Assembly (NCBI GenBank): GCA_948735595.1
Contig: CAPXSA010000027.1
Span: forward strand, 1-64,000
DNA from: an uncultured Clostridia bacterium
Lineage (GTDB): Bacteria; Bacillota; Clostridia; TANB77; CAG-508
Direction of reading: 5' to 3'
DNA length: 64,000 nt
Shown here in pieces: positions 35,358 through 44,745 of the stretch. The notes under the pieces are model-generated. The model made no database searches and was not told the DNA's origin. It saw nothing but the letters and a program-made list of their open reading frames with translations. Both the position numbers and the translations under genes were made by a program. How positions within the stretch are numbered: position 1 is the first letter of the stretch; the number at the start of each line of letters is the position of its first letter.

Positions 35358-36281
35358 TATGCTTCTATCCAATCTAGAATATCATAATATACTTTTTCTT
35401 TAATATCTTCATTTAATAATTCATGCCTTTTTCCTTTATACAATTTATGAGACATATTTTTGTATCCAATTTCTTTTTCTAAAAATTCATACGCATTAAT
35501 CCATTTTTGTAAATTGCCAATTACAGGATCCTCATCTCCTGCAATAAAAAATATTGGAAGTTCTAAATTTTTCCTTTCCCATCCTTTTTTCGAATAAGTC
35601 TTTTGTACTAATTTATATAAGTTTTGAAAACCGTTTAAGGTAAAGACATACCCACATTTTTTGTCTTGGTTGTATTTTTCTTTGTTTTCTTCCTCACTAC
35701 TAATCCAACAATTTTCATCTTCTTTTTCTTTCTCAAACTTTTTAGGATACGAAGAAAAAGTTAATTTTTGCATTAACTTACTTCTATATTTATCTCCCTT
35801 AAATTTCCCTATTATTTTTGCTAAGAAAATACCAAAACTAGCCCCTATATTTTTACTAGGTGCTCCACAAACAATTAATTTATTAATCTCATTATCATAT
35901 TTTTTTAGATAGCATCTTACTACCATAGACCCCATACTATGTCCAAAAAGATAAACGGGTAAGTTTGGATATTCTTGTTTTATGACTTGTGTTACTTGGT
36001 GTAGGTCCTCTACAATATAACTTGCAGTTGAATCGTAAAAGTACCCTAAATCTTCTTCTGCCTTTATGCTATCTCCATGTCCTCTATGGTCATGTATCAC
36101 TGTTATATATCCGTTTTTCCGTTAAAAATTCCATAAAAGGATAATATCTTTCTTTATGTTCTGCCATCCCATGTGAAATTTGCACAATTCCTTTTATCTC
36201 TTTGCTTTCTGGTAACATAATTTTCATTGCTAAAGCTAATCCATCACATTTTGATTCAATTTTCTTATTTATTTGTTTCAT
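35357..36281 (-). pseudogene. Alpha/beta hydrolase (monoglyceride lipase-like), frameshifted
   Basis: Two frames (36090-36281 and 35357-36100) encode one serine hydrolase of about 300 residues. The N-terminal part has VQISHGMAEHKERYYPFMEFL; the downstream part has HDHRGHGDS, the nucleophile elbow YLFGHSMGSMV, an acid in GDEDPVIGN and a His in KGKRHELLNE. The frame breaks in an A5 run (T5 at 36114-36118); dropping one base gives LTENGYITVIHDHRGHG. This resembles lysophospholipases or monoglyceride lipases. A sequencing error in the homopolymer cannot be excluded. Confidence 0.8.
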
Positions 36282-36520
36282 TTTTATCGCTCCTATAATA
36301 TTTTGGTACTTTCGACTTTTATGGTTTCTATTGTATCATATTTAAAGAGAAATGCAATACAATACTGTCATTACGAGTTTGTCTCATTTTATTTCTTGTT
36401 TATCCTTAAATTTTTCCTATAATCTTTATAACGATTTGTTTTGATTTTAGCAATAACATTTTGTTATACCTTATAATTTCTTTAGTAATATTTTATTGTT
36501 ATGTTTTAGGGGGCTAAAAT

Positions 36521-36772
36521 ATGAAAACTCGTATTAAAGATTTAAGGGAAGACCATGATCTTACTCAAAAAGAATTAAGTAAATTTCTTAATATTTCACA
36601 AGTTGCTTATTCTTATTATGAACTAAATCGAAGGAATATTCCTTTAGAATTATTGGCAAAATTGGCAGATTATTACCATACTAGTGTTGATTATTTGCTA
36701 TATCGTACTGATGATATGACACCATATCCAAAGGATAACAAGCAAAATTGTAAAGAATCGCTTGTGGTATGA
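36521..36772 (+). CDS. XRE-family helix-turn-helix regulator
   Basis: The 83-residue protein is a single HTH_3 domain (RIKDLREDHDLTQKELSKFLNISQVAYSYYE) followed by a polar tail. It resembles short Cro/CI-like regulators. It has its own terminator. It lies at the edge of the decayed zone and may be a remnant regulator of a lost element. Confidence 0.85.
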   Translation: MKTRIKDLREDHDLTQKELSKFLNISQVAYSYYELNRRNIPLELLAKLADYYHTSVDYLLYRTDDMTPYPKDNKQNCKESLVV

Positions 36773-36791
36773 GAAGCTACTCTTTGTTTGC

Positions 36792-36828
36792 AAAAATGCC
36801 AATATCTAATTTTGATATTGGCATTTTT
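36792..36828 (+). terminator. Strong rho-independent terminator
   Basis: AAAAATGCCAATATC pairs with GATATTGGCATTTTT around a 7-base loop. Confidence 0.85.
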
Positions 36829-36831
36829 CGT

Positions 36832-37131
36832 TTATTTTATCTTATATTCTTCATAACTATCACATAAGTTTAGAGTAGTTTTATTTTTTATTTTTTCCCT
36901 TGGTATAATATATATTGATATAACCATTTGTTGTAAAATAAGCAATAGCGATTCTTTATAATTTTGCTCTTTGCTATCATAATAAATAAAATTAATTTCC
37001 TAAATTTTTAAGGCTAAATAATTTTTTATTATCTTTATGTTCATATATCTCTAATATGCTATTAGAACTGTTTATTGTAAATATAAATTTTTGTAACTCT
37101 AGATTATCTTTACAAGAATATTCATTTTTTC
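36832..37131 (-). pseudogene. Decayed gene downstream of recombinase fragment
   Basis: No full ORF survives, but the minus strand holds two coding-like stretches in different frames. One reads KNEYSCKDNLELQKFIFTI and onward to LKNLGN-stop, the other DSKEQNYKESLLLILQQMV and onward to EEYKIK-stop at 36832. They look like one small frameshifted gene of about 100 residues. I do not recognise it. Confidence 0.4.
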
Positions 37132-37317
37132 TCACTCCTTTAGCATTTCTGGTCTCATTAAATCTTTTCCAGAATGTCCTGCATCATTATATACATCTAC
37201 AATATCATAACTGTTTTTCTCACAATATTCTTTTATCATTCGCAACTGTGAATCAATAGAATAGCCATTATCTCTTTGCTCATCTGTTGATACTCTTACA
37301 TAAATTCCACATCTCAT
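37132..37317 (-). pseudogene. Truncated serine recombinase (resolvase N-terminus)
   Basis: The 61-residue fragment MRCGIYVRVSTDEQRDNGYSID carries the resolvase-domain start with the catalytic serine in RVSTDEQ. Full large serine recombinases run to 450-550 residues, so only the N-terminal tip remains; it ends PEMLKE-stop. A good GGAGG site precedes it. It marks the remains of an integrated element next to tRNA genes. Confidence 0.8.
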
Positions 37318-37484
37318 AAAATATTACCTCCTACTATTCCTGTGAATTTTTTAAGGTTTTGTATACCAAAATTGTAAAAAACTTTTAAATTTTATCCTCT
37401 CATATGTTTGCTCAAAAAAGTGCATTTTCGCCCCCTAATTTAGAAAAAAACTTAAATTTTTTTATAAATTCACAAAATAAAAGG

Positions 37485-37667
37485 TTAAATTTTTAACTTT
37501 ATGAGAATTTGCTTAATTTCTTTTAGGTTATATTTTTCCTTATGTTCTTTAATATAGAATAGCTTATTAGCAATTTCATTTACTTTATATTCGTAAATAG
37601 TAAGAGTAGATGGATATGTAATTAGATATTCAGTTGGTTGAATAAATTGCAAATTTGAGTCTATATA
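37485..37667 (-). pseudogene. Fragment of unknown gene
   Basis: A 60-codon open stretch without start codon reads like the C-terminus of a protein (LQFIQPTEYLITYPSTLTIY, then EIANKLFYIKEHKEKYNL) and ends in a stop at 37485. It is bounded upstream by an in-frame stop. Together with the recombinase stub it shows that the whole 36.8-37.7 kb interval is gene debris rather than empty DNA. Confidence 0.4.
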
Positions 37668-37714
37668 TTAAAAAAACAACCTACAAACTTTATAGTTCGC
37701 AAGTTGTTATGATT

Positions 37715-37800
37715 TGGTGGGCAGAGATGGATTCGAACCATCGTACTCGTATGAGAACAGATTTACAGTCTGCCGCCTTTAGCCACTCGGCCATCTGCCC
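37715..37800 (-). tRNA. tRNA-Tyr (GTA)
   Basis: The minus strand folds into a class II tRNA: acceptor GGGCAGA/TCTGCCC, anticodon loop CTGTAAA with anticodon GTA, a long variable arm (TCTCATACGAGTACGA) and T-loop GGTTCGAATCC. CCA is encoded. Confidence 0.95.
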
Positions 37801-37892
37801 ATATATTTAATTTTTGCACTTTTTTATTATACCTTTATGCTAGTATTTTGTCAAGCTTTTCCCTTTACTTTTTACTAACATAAAAATATAAT

Positions 37893-37969
37893 TGGTGCGC
37901 CATCAAGGATTCGAACCTTGGACCCACCGGTTATGAGCCGGTTGCTCTGACCAACTGAGCTAATGGCGC
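37893..37969 (-). tRNA. tRNA-Met or tRNA-Ile2 (CAT)
   Basis: The minus strand forms a 77-base tRNA with acceptor GCGCCAT/ATGGCGC, anticodon stem CCGGCTCATAACCGG (anticodon CAT), T-loop GGTTCGAATCC and encoded CCA. It lacks initiator features. Elongator Met or lysidine-modified Ile2 cannot be told apart by eye. Confidence 0.9.
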
Positions 37970-38026
37970 ATATCAAATAAATGCAGTATTTAGTATAGAA
38001 CATTTTGTCCAAAAAGTCAATACTTT

Positions 38027-38054
38027 AGCGGTTAGTTTTTTAATTCTAACCGCT
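38027..38054. terminator. Hairpin between gene and tRNAs
   Basis: AGCGGTTAG pairs exactly with CTAACCGCT around a 10-base loop, followed by TTTT on the plus strand. It separates the tRNAs from the 38073 gene. Confidence 0.5.
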
Positions 38055-38072
38055 TTTCATATCATCCTCAGA

Positions 38073-38933
38073 CTAGTTTTGGTTTTGTTCTCCTCTTCCT
38101 TCTGTAAGTGCAGGAGTTTGAAGTACAATTTTAACTTTGAAGGCATATGTAAGTGCTCTAACAACTTTGCTATTTTTAATTCTTTGCCATAGAGAAGGTT
38201 TTACTTCTACTCTAGTTTCATCAAAGTAAGCTTGTTGTTCAGGTACTCCTCCTACAGCTACTTGTTCTACTTGCTCTGTAGCTGTGGTAATTACTTCTTC
38301 TTCCACATCTTGTGGAGTTGGAATTAATTTTAATGCATCTGCTACTTCAATACCAATATAACTTAAAGCTTTTGAACGGTCTTCTATTCTTTCCATATCA
38401 ATTTCAATATGTAAATTAGATTCCAAATTAACAATCCTTGCATTAATTAATTTTACAGCATCTTGATAATTTTGAGATTTATCAGATTTTGTTCTTCCAA
38501 TTGCATGTAATGTGTCAATAATATCTTCTGGAAAATCATTTGAAATATTTTTAACAGTTTGTTTCCAGTCTTCTTCTTTATTTTCAACAGCATCTAAAGC
38601 TTCTCTTAATGAACCTGCTAGAGAAATATTTTTTTCTCTTTGGCGAATTAACTCTTCAATTCTTTTGGTATTTTCTTCAAATTGATTTGTTGCAAATTCC
38701 ACTAATCCGTAAGCTGCTTTATATACACTCTTTGGGAAATTCTTTTTCTTTGGATATTCAATTAAATATGTTTTAATTGACTCTATTAAATCCTTAAAGT
38801 AAGCATCCTCTTCTAATTGAACAATTTGTTTCTTACTATTAGGGTTAATTAATTTTTCTACTTTGTCAATATTTGATAATATTTTTTCTTCCGTGATTAC
38901 CATTCTCACGTTTACTATGCCGGATCTAGACAT
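38073..38933 (-). CDS. Hypothetical protein
   Basis: The 286-residue protein is mostly helical and acidic, with a possible coiled coil (NQFEENTKRIEELIRQREKN) and a more basic C-terminal part (WQRIKNSKVVRALTYAFKVK). No signal peptide or catalytic motif is seen. The start follows AAAGGAGGGAAAG. Single gene next to the tRNAs. Function unknown. Confidence 0.65.
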   Translation of the reverse strand: MSRSGIVNVRMVITEEKILSNIDKVEKLINPNSKKQIVQLEEDAYFKDLIESIKTYLIEYPKKKNFPKSVYKAAYGLVEFATNQFEENTKRIEELIRQREKNISLAGSLREALDAVENKEEDWKQTVKNISNDFPEDIIDTLHAIGRTKSDKSQNYQDAVKLINARIVNLESNLHIEIDMERIEDRSKALSYIGIEVADALKLIPTPQDVEEEVITTATEQVEQVAVGGVPEQQAYFDETRVEVKPSLWQRIKNSKVVRALTYAFKVKIVLQTPALTEGRGEQNQN

Positions 38934-39114
38934 TGTAAACTTTCCCTCCTTTGTCCTACGTTATTTTCTCTTATGTTGATATTATACACTGATATTTCGA
39001 AAACTACAATAGGATTTCCTTTAAAATATCTTTACATTTCTGTTACAATTTTATTACAACATTTTTACGAAGTCAAGGACATTTTGTAATAATTTGTCTT
39101 TTTTTGTTTTTATT

Positions 39115-40992
39115 TTATTGTTCCTTTTTTAACTCCGCATATCTCTTGATTTTCATGGTTGTAGTCTTTTCAAATTCATCATGCTTAATCTCTAAATTTT
39201 TGATCGCTTTATAGGATGTTAATTGTTTATTTACTTCCTTAATTTTCTCCCAGATAATCTCTTTTATCTTTTCTTCTGATACATCTTTTCCATACTGTGC
39301 TTCAATTTCTTCCATATTAGGAATGACTTTTACGGAAATAATAAGTTCTTTGTTAGCCTCCTCTTTTGGTGCTTCTTTTCCATAAACCATACATTCTTTA
39401 ATTTCTGCAATTTGCCCCAATAGAAGTTCAATTTCTTCAGGATAGATATTTTTACCATTTTGTGTAACAATTACGTTTTTGCTTCTACCCGTAATGTATA
39501 AAAATCCATCTTGGTCTAAATATCCAACATCTCCTGAATGGAACCATCTTTGTCCTTCTTTTACTTCAATAGCTTCTTTGGTTGCTTCTTCATCTTCATA
39601 ATAGCCAAGCATTAAAGTAGGTGTTTTGATTAATACTTCACCTTCTCCATTTTGGTTTGGATTGTCAATTTTAAGTTCTGCTTGGAAAATGGCTTTTCCT
39701 GCCGAACCTACCTTTGGTTGAAATTCAGGTGTTAAAGCTGAAATTGGAGCAGTCTCTGTTAAACCATATCCTTGTAAAAATACAATTCCAATATCTTCTA
39801 CCCATTTTCCAATTTTTGCATCAATCGGTGCAGCAGCAGACACGATAATTCTTAATTTTCCACCTAGATTTTCATGAATTTCACCAAACACTTTACGTTT
39901 TACATCCACCCCTACCACTTTCAAAGCATTGGTCACATGTATCATAGAATTTACTAAACCATCTTTTTTACTCTTCTTGATATTTGCATTTATCTTACGA
40001 TATAAGTTTTCAATTAAAAGTGGGACAGCAAGTAATGCTGTTGGATTGGTTTCTTTAAAGTTTGGTACAATATGTTTTAAGCCTTGACACACTGCAATAG
40101 AGCATCCATTTGCCATTGGCAATAAAAATCCGATAGAAGATTCATATGTATGGTGTAAAGGAAGTACTGAGAAAAATCTATCTGTTGGCATTAATTTTAC
40201 ATAAGCCGAAACCGCATTAATATTCTCTGCCAAGTTACGACTAGATAACATTACTCCTTTTGCATTAGAGGTAGTTCCTGATGTAAATAACAATACTTTA
40301 AATTCGTCTGGTATGATTTCTATTTTAGAATAAAAATCATCTCCACTCTCTACTAATGCTCTTCCCTCTTCTATTAAATACTTCATTCCTACATTTTTAC
40401 CATTGATGCCTTCATCTGAATACATTTTCACAAAGTATTTGACTTCTGGAATTTTCTCCATGATTTTTTTAATAGCTTCTGCCTTCTTTTCAGAATAAAT
40501 AATAACATCTGCTCTTGATCTTCTTACCACATTTTCTAATTCATTGTCTGGTAGTTCTTTATCTGTTGGAATTGCAATTCCTTTGCCACATAGCATCGTC
40601 ATATAAGAAACATACCATTCATAGGTAGTTTCACTAATGATCAATACTCTTGGCATATCTTCTAAATCTAATTTTCTAGTTAATGCTGTTCCAAAGCCAA
40701 TAACATCTTTTCCAAATTGTTCATAACTAATTTCTGTATATTTTCCTTTTGGATCAAATTTCTCTAAAATGAATTCCTTATTTCCATATAATTTAATAGA
40801 TTTATAGAAAACTTCTTGAATTGTTGCATAAGCTGTTGCATCATAATTTTTAGCTTCCCTTTTCTTTTGATTTTCCTGCGCTTTTTGAAGTGCTTCATAA
40901 TCCACCTTTACTTCGTCAATTTCTGGAATATCCTTCATTTTTAATTTTGGAAATTTAAAATCTGGTACTTTAAAGTCTCTTAGTCCCCTCAT
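39115..40992 (-). CDS. Long-chain acyl-CoA synthetase (AMP-forming)
   Basis: The ATG at 40992 follows AAAAGGGG and gives 625 residues. ANL-superfamily motifs are clear: the P-loop LLFTSGTTSNAKGVMLS, GYGLTETAPI, and WFHSGDVGYLDQDGFLYITGRSKN. It would activate fatty acids to acyl-CoA with ATP. It lies about 10 bp after a TetR regulator in the mreB-tetR-fadD run, suggesting local control of fatty-acid activation. FadD-like; the symbol is left blank because paralogues are common. Confidence 0.88.
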   Translation of the reverse strand: MRGLRDFKVPDFKFPKLKMKDIPEIDEVKVDYEALQKAQENQKKREAKNYDATAYATIQEVFYKSIKLYGNKEFILEKFDPKGKYTEISYEQFGKDVIGFGTALTRKLDLEDMPRVLIISETTYEWYVSYMTMLCGKGIAIPTDKELPDNELENVVRRSRADVIIYSEKKAEAIKKIMEKIPEVKYFVKMYSDEGINGKNVGMKYLIEEGRALVESGDDFYSKIEIIPDEFKVLLFTSGTTSNAKGVMLSSRNLAENINAVSAYVKLMPTDRFFSVLPLHHTYESSIGFLLPMANGCSIAVCQGLKHIVPNFKETNPTALLAVPLLIENLYRKINANIKKSKKDGLVNSMIHVTNALKVVGVDVKRKVFGEIHENLGGKLRIIVSAAAPIDAKIGKWVEDIGIVFLQGYGLTETAPISALTPEFQPKVGSAGKAIFQAELKIDNPNQNGEGEVLIKTPTLMLGYYEDEEATKEAIEVKEGQRWFHSGDVGYLDQDGFLYITGRSKNVIVTQNGKNIYPEEIELLLGQIAEIKECMVYGKEAPKEEANKELIISVKVIPNMEEIEAQYGKDVSEEKIKEIIWEKIKEVNKQLTSYKAIKNLEIKHDEFEKTTTMKIKRYAELKKEQ

Positions 40993-41005
40993 CACTCTAC
41001 CCCTT

Positions 41006-41572
41006 TTATTTTTTTAGCTTTTTAATAAATATTCTATTAATTTCTTTATCTAGTGCATTCATATCTACATCTTCTTGATAACGTAATTTATATATCAAAC
41101 TCGAGCAAGTAAACCCGAAAATTCCTGAAGCCATTACATTAGGGTCTCCCTCTATAATTTCTCCCTTTTGAATTCCCTCTTTGATAATTTCTTCTATCAT
41201 CTGAATATATTCAAATACATAATTTCTACACATTTGACTACGAGGGTCATTCCCCCATATTTGGCTTAAGATAATCGTCATAAAGCTTTCATATTTAACT
41301 AATACTTTAATTTGTATTAATACAATTGCTCTTATTTTATCTAAAGAATTCTCTAATCTTTCTGTTTTAATAGCAATACTATTTTTAAGAAGTTTTACCC
41401 CTTCTTCTATTAAGAAATTAAATATCTCTTCTTTACTAGAAAAGTGATAATATAGTGTTCCCTTTGCTACTCCAACCGTTGCTGTAATCTCTTCAATACT
41501 TGTTGCATCATATCCTTTTTCTGCAAATAGTTTCATTGATGTTTCAAATATTTTTCTTTTTGTTTTATTCAT
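41006..41572 (-). CDS. TetR-family transcriptional regulator
   Basis: The 188-residue protein has a TetR helix-turn-helix (ETSMKLFAEKGYDATSIEEI, then VAKGTLYYHFSSKEEIFNFL) and a ligand-binding C-terminal domain. Placed between mreB and an acyl-CoA synthetase gene with gaps of 9-13 bp, it probably senses an acyl-CoA or fatty acid; this is inferred from context. Confidence 0.9.
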   Translation of the reverse strand: MNKTKRKIFETSMKLFAEKGYDATSIEEITATVGVAKGTLYYHFSSKEEIFNFLIEEGVKLLKNSIAIKTERLENSLDKIRAIVLIQIKVLVKYESFMTIILSQIWGNDPRSQMCRNYVFEYIQMIEEIIKEGIQKGEIIEGDPNVMASGIFGFTCSSLIYKLRYQEDVDMNALDKEINRIFIKKLKK

Positions 41573-41581
41573 ATGTTTCTC

Positions 41582-42592
41582 CTATTTTCTTTTTTTCGCG
41601 TCTAATACATCTAAATTATCTAGTGCTTTTCCTGTTCCTAATGCTACACAAGAAACTGCGTCTTGGGCTATCATTACATTGATTCCGGTTTTTTCTTGTA
41701 AGAGTTTATCTAGTCCATCTACTAAACATCCTCCGCCTGTCATGTAAATTCCCCTATCACTAATATCTGCTGCAAGTTCTGGTGGTGTTTTTTCTAAAAC
41801 GCTGTGTACAGCATCTACTACCATCATAGCTGGCTTAATTAATGCTTCAAACATTTCACTAGAACGAACCGATATAGTTCTTGGAAGTCCTGTTGTTAAA
41901 TCTCTTCCGCGGAGTTCCATTTCCATATCTTGAATTTTTGGATAAACACAACCAATATTAATTTTTAGGTCTTCTGCTGTTCTTTCTCCAATGATAATGT
42001 TATATTTTTTCTTAATATATTTTACAATTGCCTCATCAAATTTGTCACCTGCTACTTTTAATGAAGTGCTAACTACTGAACCTCCTAAGGAAATAACCGC
42101 AATATCAGTAGTTCCTCCTCCGATATCTACTACCATATTTCCGCAAGGTTTTGAAATATCAAGACCTGCACCAATAGCTGCTGCAATTGGTTCTTCTATT
42201 AAATACACCCTTCTTGCCCCTGCATGTGATGCAGCATCAATAACAGCTTTTTTCTCTACCTCTGTTACTTGTGAAGGAATACATATCATAATTCTTGGCG
42301 CAAAAATAAACTTGCCACAAACACGATTAATAAAATACTTTAGCATTTTTTCAGTCACTGTATAATTAGAAATAACACCATCTCTTAGTGGTCTTGTTGC
42401 TACTATATTTCCTGGCGTTCTTCCTAGCATTCTTCTTGCTTCTTTTCCTACTGCTAAAACATCTCCTGTGTTATTATCTACTGCTACCACAGAAGGCTCT
42501 CTTAAAACAATTCCTTTTCCTTTCGTGTAAGCAATAACACTAGCTGTTCCTAGGTCTATTCCAATATCTTGTCCGCACTTAAACATCGTCAT
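41582..42592 (-). CDS. mreB: Rod-shape-determining protein MreB/Mbl
   Basis: This 336-residue actin homologue has phosphate-1 DIGIDLGTASVIAYTKGKGIV, phosphate-2 VVDIGGGTTDIAVISLGG and the adenosine motif MTGGGCLVDGLDKLL. It polymerises under the membrane and guides cell-wall elongation. It is not next to mreCD here and is more likely a separate paralogue such as Mbl. Either of two ATGs six bases apart could be used. Confidence 0.92.
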   Translation of the reverse strand: MTMFKCGQDIGIDLGTASVIAYTKGKGIVLREPSVVAVDNNTGDVLAVGKEARRMLGRTPGNIVATRPLRDGVISNYTVTEKMLKYFINRVCGKFIFAPRIMICIPSQVTEVEKKAVIDAASHAGARRVYLIEEPIAAAIGAGLDISKPCGNMVVDIGGGTTDIAVISLGGSVVSTSLKVAGDKFDEAIVKYIKKKYNIIIGERTAEDLKINIGCVYPKIQDMEMELRGRDLTTGLPRTISVRSSEMFEALIKPAMMVVDAVHSVLEKTPPELAADISDRGIYMTGGGCLVDGLDKLLQEKTGINVMIAQDAVSCVALGTGKALDNLDVLDAKKRK

Positions 42593-42715
42593 CTTTCCTT
42601 TCAGAATTATTATTACGCTTTCTTTACAACTTTGTTACGATTATATTACAGTTCGTGTAAAATAGCAATCTCTTTTTCTAATTTATTTTTCATTTTTAAA
42701 ATCTTGTATAAACAT

Positions 42716-42748
42716 AAAAATAAGAGTATAGAAATATACTCTTATTTT
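42716..42748 (-). terminator. Rho-independent terminator
   Basis: AAAATAAGAGTATA pairs with TATACTCTTATTTT around GAAA. It ends the lexA-side transcript before mreB. Confidence 0.8.
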
Positions 42749-42775
42749 ATCTATTTTTTGCTATTTTATGCAGTT

Positions 42776-43294
42776 TTATAAAAAGAAATATCCTAAGATT
42801 ACAGCACTAATTAAACCTGCGGGTCCATATGTAGGATCTATTCTTAATTCCTCAGGAGTAGCTTTTTCCACTTCTTCTTCATCTACCATACTTACTTTTA
42901 CATAACTAACATTATCATAACGAAATCCTAGTTCATAATTTTTTTGTTCTTCTGGATATAAGTTATGAACTTTAATATATTTTGTTCCTACATTGATATC
43001 TCTTGGTGTATAAAAGTCAAATTTTAAATATTGATTTTCAATCATTTCTTCTGTTGTATTTTTAATTGTTCCTTTCACATTACCATTTGCATTTGATGCT
43101 TCTGCCGTTTCTACAGTAACCTTTGGAGAGGTAACATTTACTTCATAACTTGTCATTGGTTGGTACATGGCTTTTGTATAGTTGTATATCATAATATCCG
43201 AAAAGATGAAGAAAAATACAAAGATGAGTAAATAACAAAAGAATACCTTCATCCTAGGACGTCTATCAAAAATCCAAATATCTAAGTAGTTCAT
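42776..43294 (-). CDS. Membrane-associated hypothetical protein
   Basis: The ATG at 43294 (MNYLDIWIFDRRPRMKVF) follows GGAAGGAG by 8 bases and gives 172 residues. It has an N-terminal hydrophobic helix (about 18-36), a beta-rich extracytoplasmic region and a short hydrophobic end (GLISAVILGYFFL). It follows lexA by about 30 bp, so it may be in the lexA transcript. Function unknown. Confidence 0.65.
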   Translation of the reverse strand: MNYLDIWIFDRRPRMKVFFCYLLIFVFFFIFSDIMIYNYTKAMYQPMTSYEVNVTSPKVTVETAEASNANGNVKGTIKNTTEEMIENQYLKFDFYTPRDINVGTKYIKVHNLYPEEQKNYELGFRYDNVSYVKVSMVDEEEVEKATPEELRIDPTYGPAGLISAVILGYFFL

Positions 43295-43323
43295 AAAATT
43301 CGCTCCTTCCAAACCTTCTTAAA

Positions 43324-43989
43324 TTATAATTTTCTAAATACACCAGCTACAATTCCTAAAATTTCACAATTTGGAACAATAATTGGATCCATTGTGCTAT
43401 TTTCAGGTTGTAGTCTAATATGGTCTTTTTCTTTATAAAATGTTTTAACAGTTGCTGAGTCATCAATTAAAGCAACTACAATTTGTCCATTGTTAGCAGT
43501 ATTTTGTCTTTTTACTAAAATATAGTCTCCATTTAAAATACCTGCTTCAATCATACTTTCTCCGCGTACTGTTAACATAAAACTTTCACTATTGCCAACA
43601 AAATCTATTGGAATTGGGAAAGTATCTGTAATATTTTCTACTGCTAAAATTGGTTCACCTGCTGTGATTTTCCCAATAACAGGAACTTCAACCATTTCTT
43701 TCCCAGTATAATAATTTTTATTTTCTTGTTTCTTTGTCATGTCTTCTCCATTCCCACCTTTAAGTAGTCTTAGAGTTCTTCCTTTTTGTTCTTCTTTTTT
43801 GATATAGCCTTTTTCTGCTAATTGTGCTAAATAATTATGTACAGTTGCAGTTGATTTTAACCCTACTGCTTTTCCAATTTCTCTTACTGATGGAGCATAT
43901 CCATTAGCTTGCATTTCTTTTTCAATAAATTTTAAAATTGCTTTTTCTCTTTTATTAATTGCTGTTGGGTCTTTTGCTTTTCTTGGCAT
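43324..43989 (-). CDS. lexA: LexA repressor
   Basis: The 221-residue SOS repressor has the winged helix (NGYAPSVREIGKAVGLKSTATVHNYLAQL) and the S24 domain with the self-cleavage Ala110-Gly111 bond (KITAGEP), nucleophile Ser145 (VRGESM) and base Lys182 (ATVKTF). RecA-stimulated autocleavage would derepress DNA-repair genes. The 83-98 linker is a little longer than usual. An imperfect palindrome covers its own promoter. Confidence 0.96.
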   Translation of the reverse strand: MPRKAKDPTAINKREKAILKFIEKEMQANGYAPSVREIGKAVGLKSTATVHNYLAQLAEKGYIKKEEQKGRTLRLLKGGNGEDMTKKQENKNYYTGKEMVEVPVIGKITAGEPILAVENITDTFPIPIDFVGNSESFMLTVRGESMIEAGILNGDYILVKRQNTANNGQIVVALIDDSATVKTFYKEKDHIRLQPENSTMDPIIVPNCEILGIVAGVFRKL

Positions 43990-44027
43990 ATTTCATCTCT
44001 CCTTAATCTCATTTTTTATCCTACATA

Positions 44028-44056
44028 ATGATATCATACAAACAAAAAAATGTCAA
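44028..44056 (-). promoter_or_regulatory. lexA promoter with overlapping palindrome
   Basis: On the minus strand TTGACA (44051-44056) and TATCAT (44028-44033) are 17 bp apart. The -35 is half of a 7-bp inverted repeat, TGTCAAA (44051-44057) and TTTGACA (44064-44070), a possible operator. It does not look like the common Bacillus LexA box (GAAC-N4-GTTC). Confidence 0.6.
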
Positions 44057-44084
44057 ACAAATATTTGACATTTTTTCATTTTTA

Positions 44085-44373
44085 TTATGCGTTCGCTAAT
44101 TTTTTAACTTCCTTTTCTGTTAATCCAGTAGCATCTATAATTACTTCTATTGGTATTTTTGCTGCTAACATATCACTATCTCCCCTTTAATTTTTGTTAA
44201 TGAACTTCACTACTTCTTTTCTATCGTCTAAATACTTTATCATGTTCATGATTTACTTTCTTATCCAATAGAAGATAGGGTTCATTTTCTTCATGTACTC
44301 CATTTTCTGCCTTTTGATTTTCTTTTAAAAAGTTCTGATATTTCAAATAATCTCGATACATAAATATTTCCAT
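44085..44373 (-). pseudogene. Fragmented Rpn-family nuclease/transposase-like remnant
   Basis: The minus strand carries three overlapping pieces in different frames. An N-terminal piece starts at 44373 (MEIFMYRDYLKYQNFLKEN) after GAGGAAG, reaches NHEHDKVFRR and stops at 44221. A middle piece reads LDDRKEVVKFINKN. A C-terminal piece (44085-44171, MLAAKIPIEVIIDATGLTEKE) follows AAGGGGAG. The HDK...LDDRKEVVKFIN and GLTEKEV phrases recall small clostridial proteins related to the Rpn/PD-(D/E)XK family. The family call is tentative; the decay is plain. Confidence 0.45.
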
Positions 44374-44745
44374 AGGTGTTCTTCCTCTATTATAACAGTT
44401 TGTTTTTTGGGTTGCAAGGGATTTTATTAATTTATGAGCTTATTTTAGGATATTACTAGATTCTAATTGATATAAATTCATTAGATATCAAATGTTAAAG
44501 ATATTCTTTTAATAGATAAAAAGATATATGTTCTTGTTTTAGTAAAAAATTGCTTACTTTTAGAACATATATTTATCTTAATACATATTTTATTGTTTTT
44601 CAAGAAAAATCATCATACAAAATTCGACATTTTTCGTGTTTTCTGCATATTATCTTTAGCTTTCAAAATTATAAAAACTTTCAAATAGAGCTAATAATCT
44701 TTTTTTATATTTTGCTATTTCTCTCTTATCATTAAATCTCACTAT
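44374..44745. other. AT-rich gap with one long hairpin
   Basis: No gene is supported. The notable feature is an imperfect inverted repeat, AAGATATATGTTCT (44521-44534) against AGAACATATATTTATCTT (44562-44579), with a 27-base loop. It could be a terminator or a mobile-element end. Confidence 0.4.
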
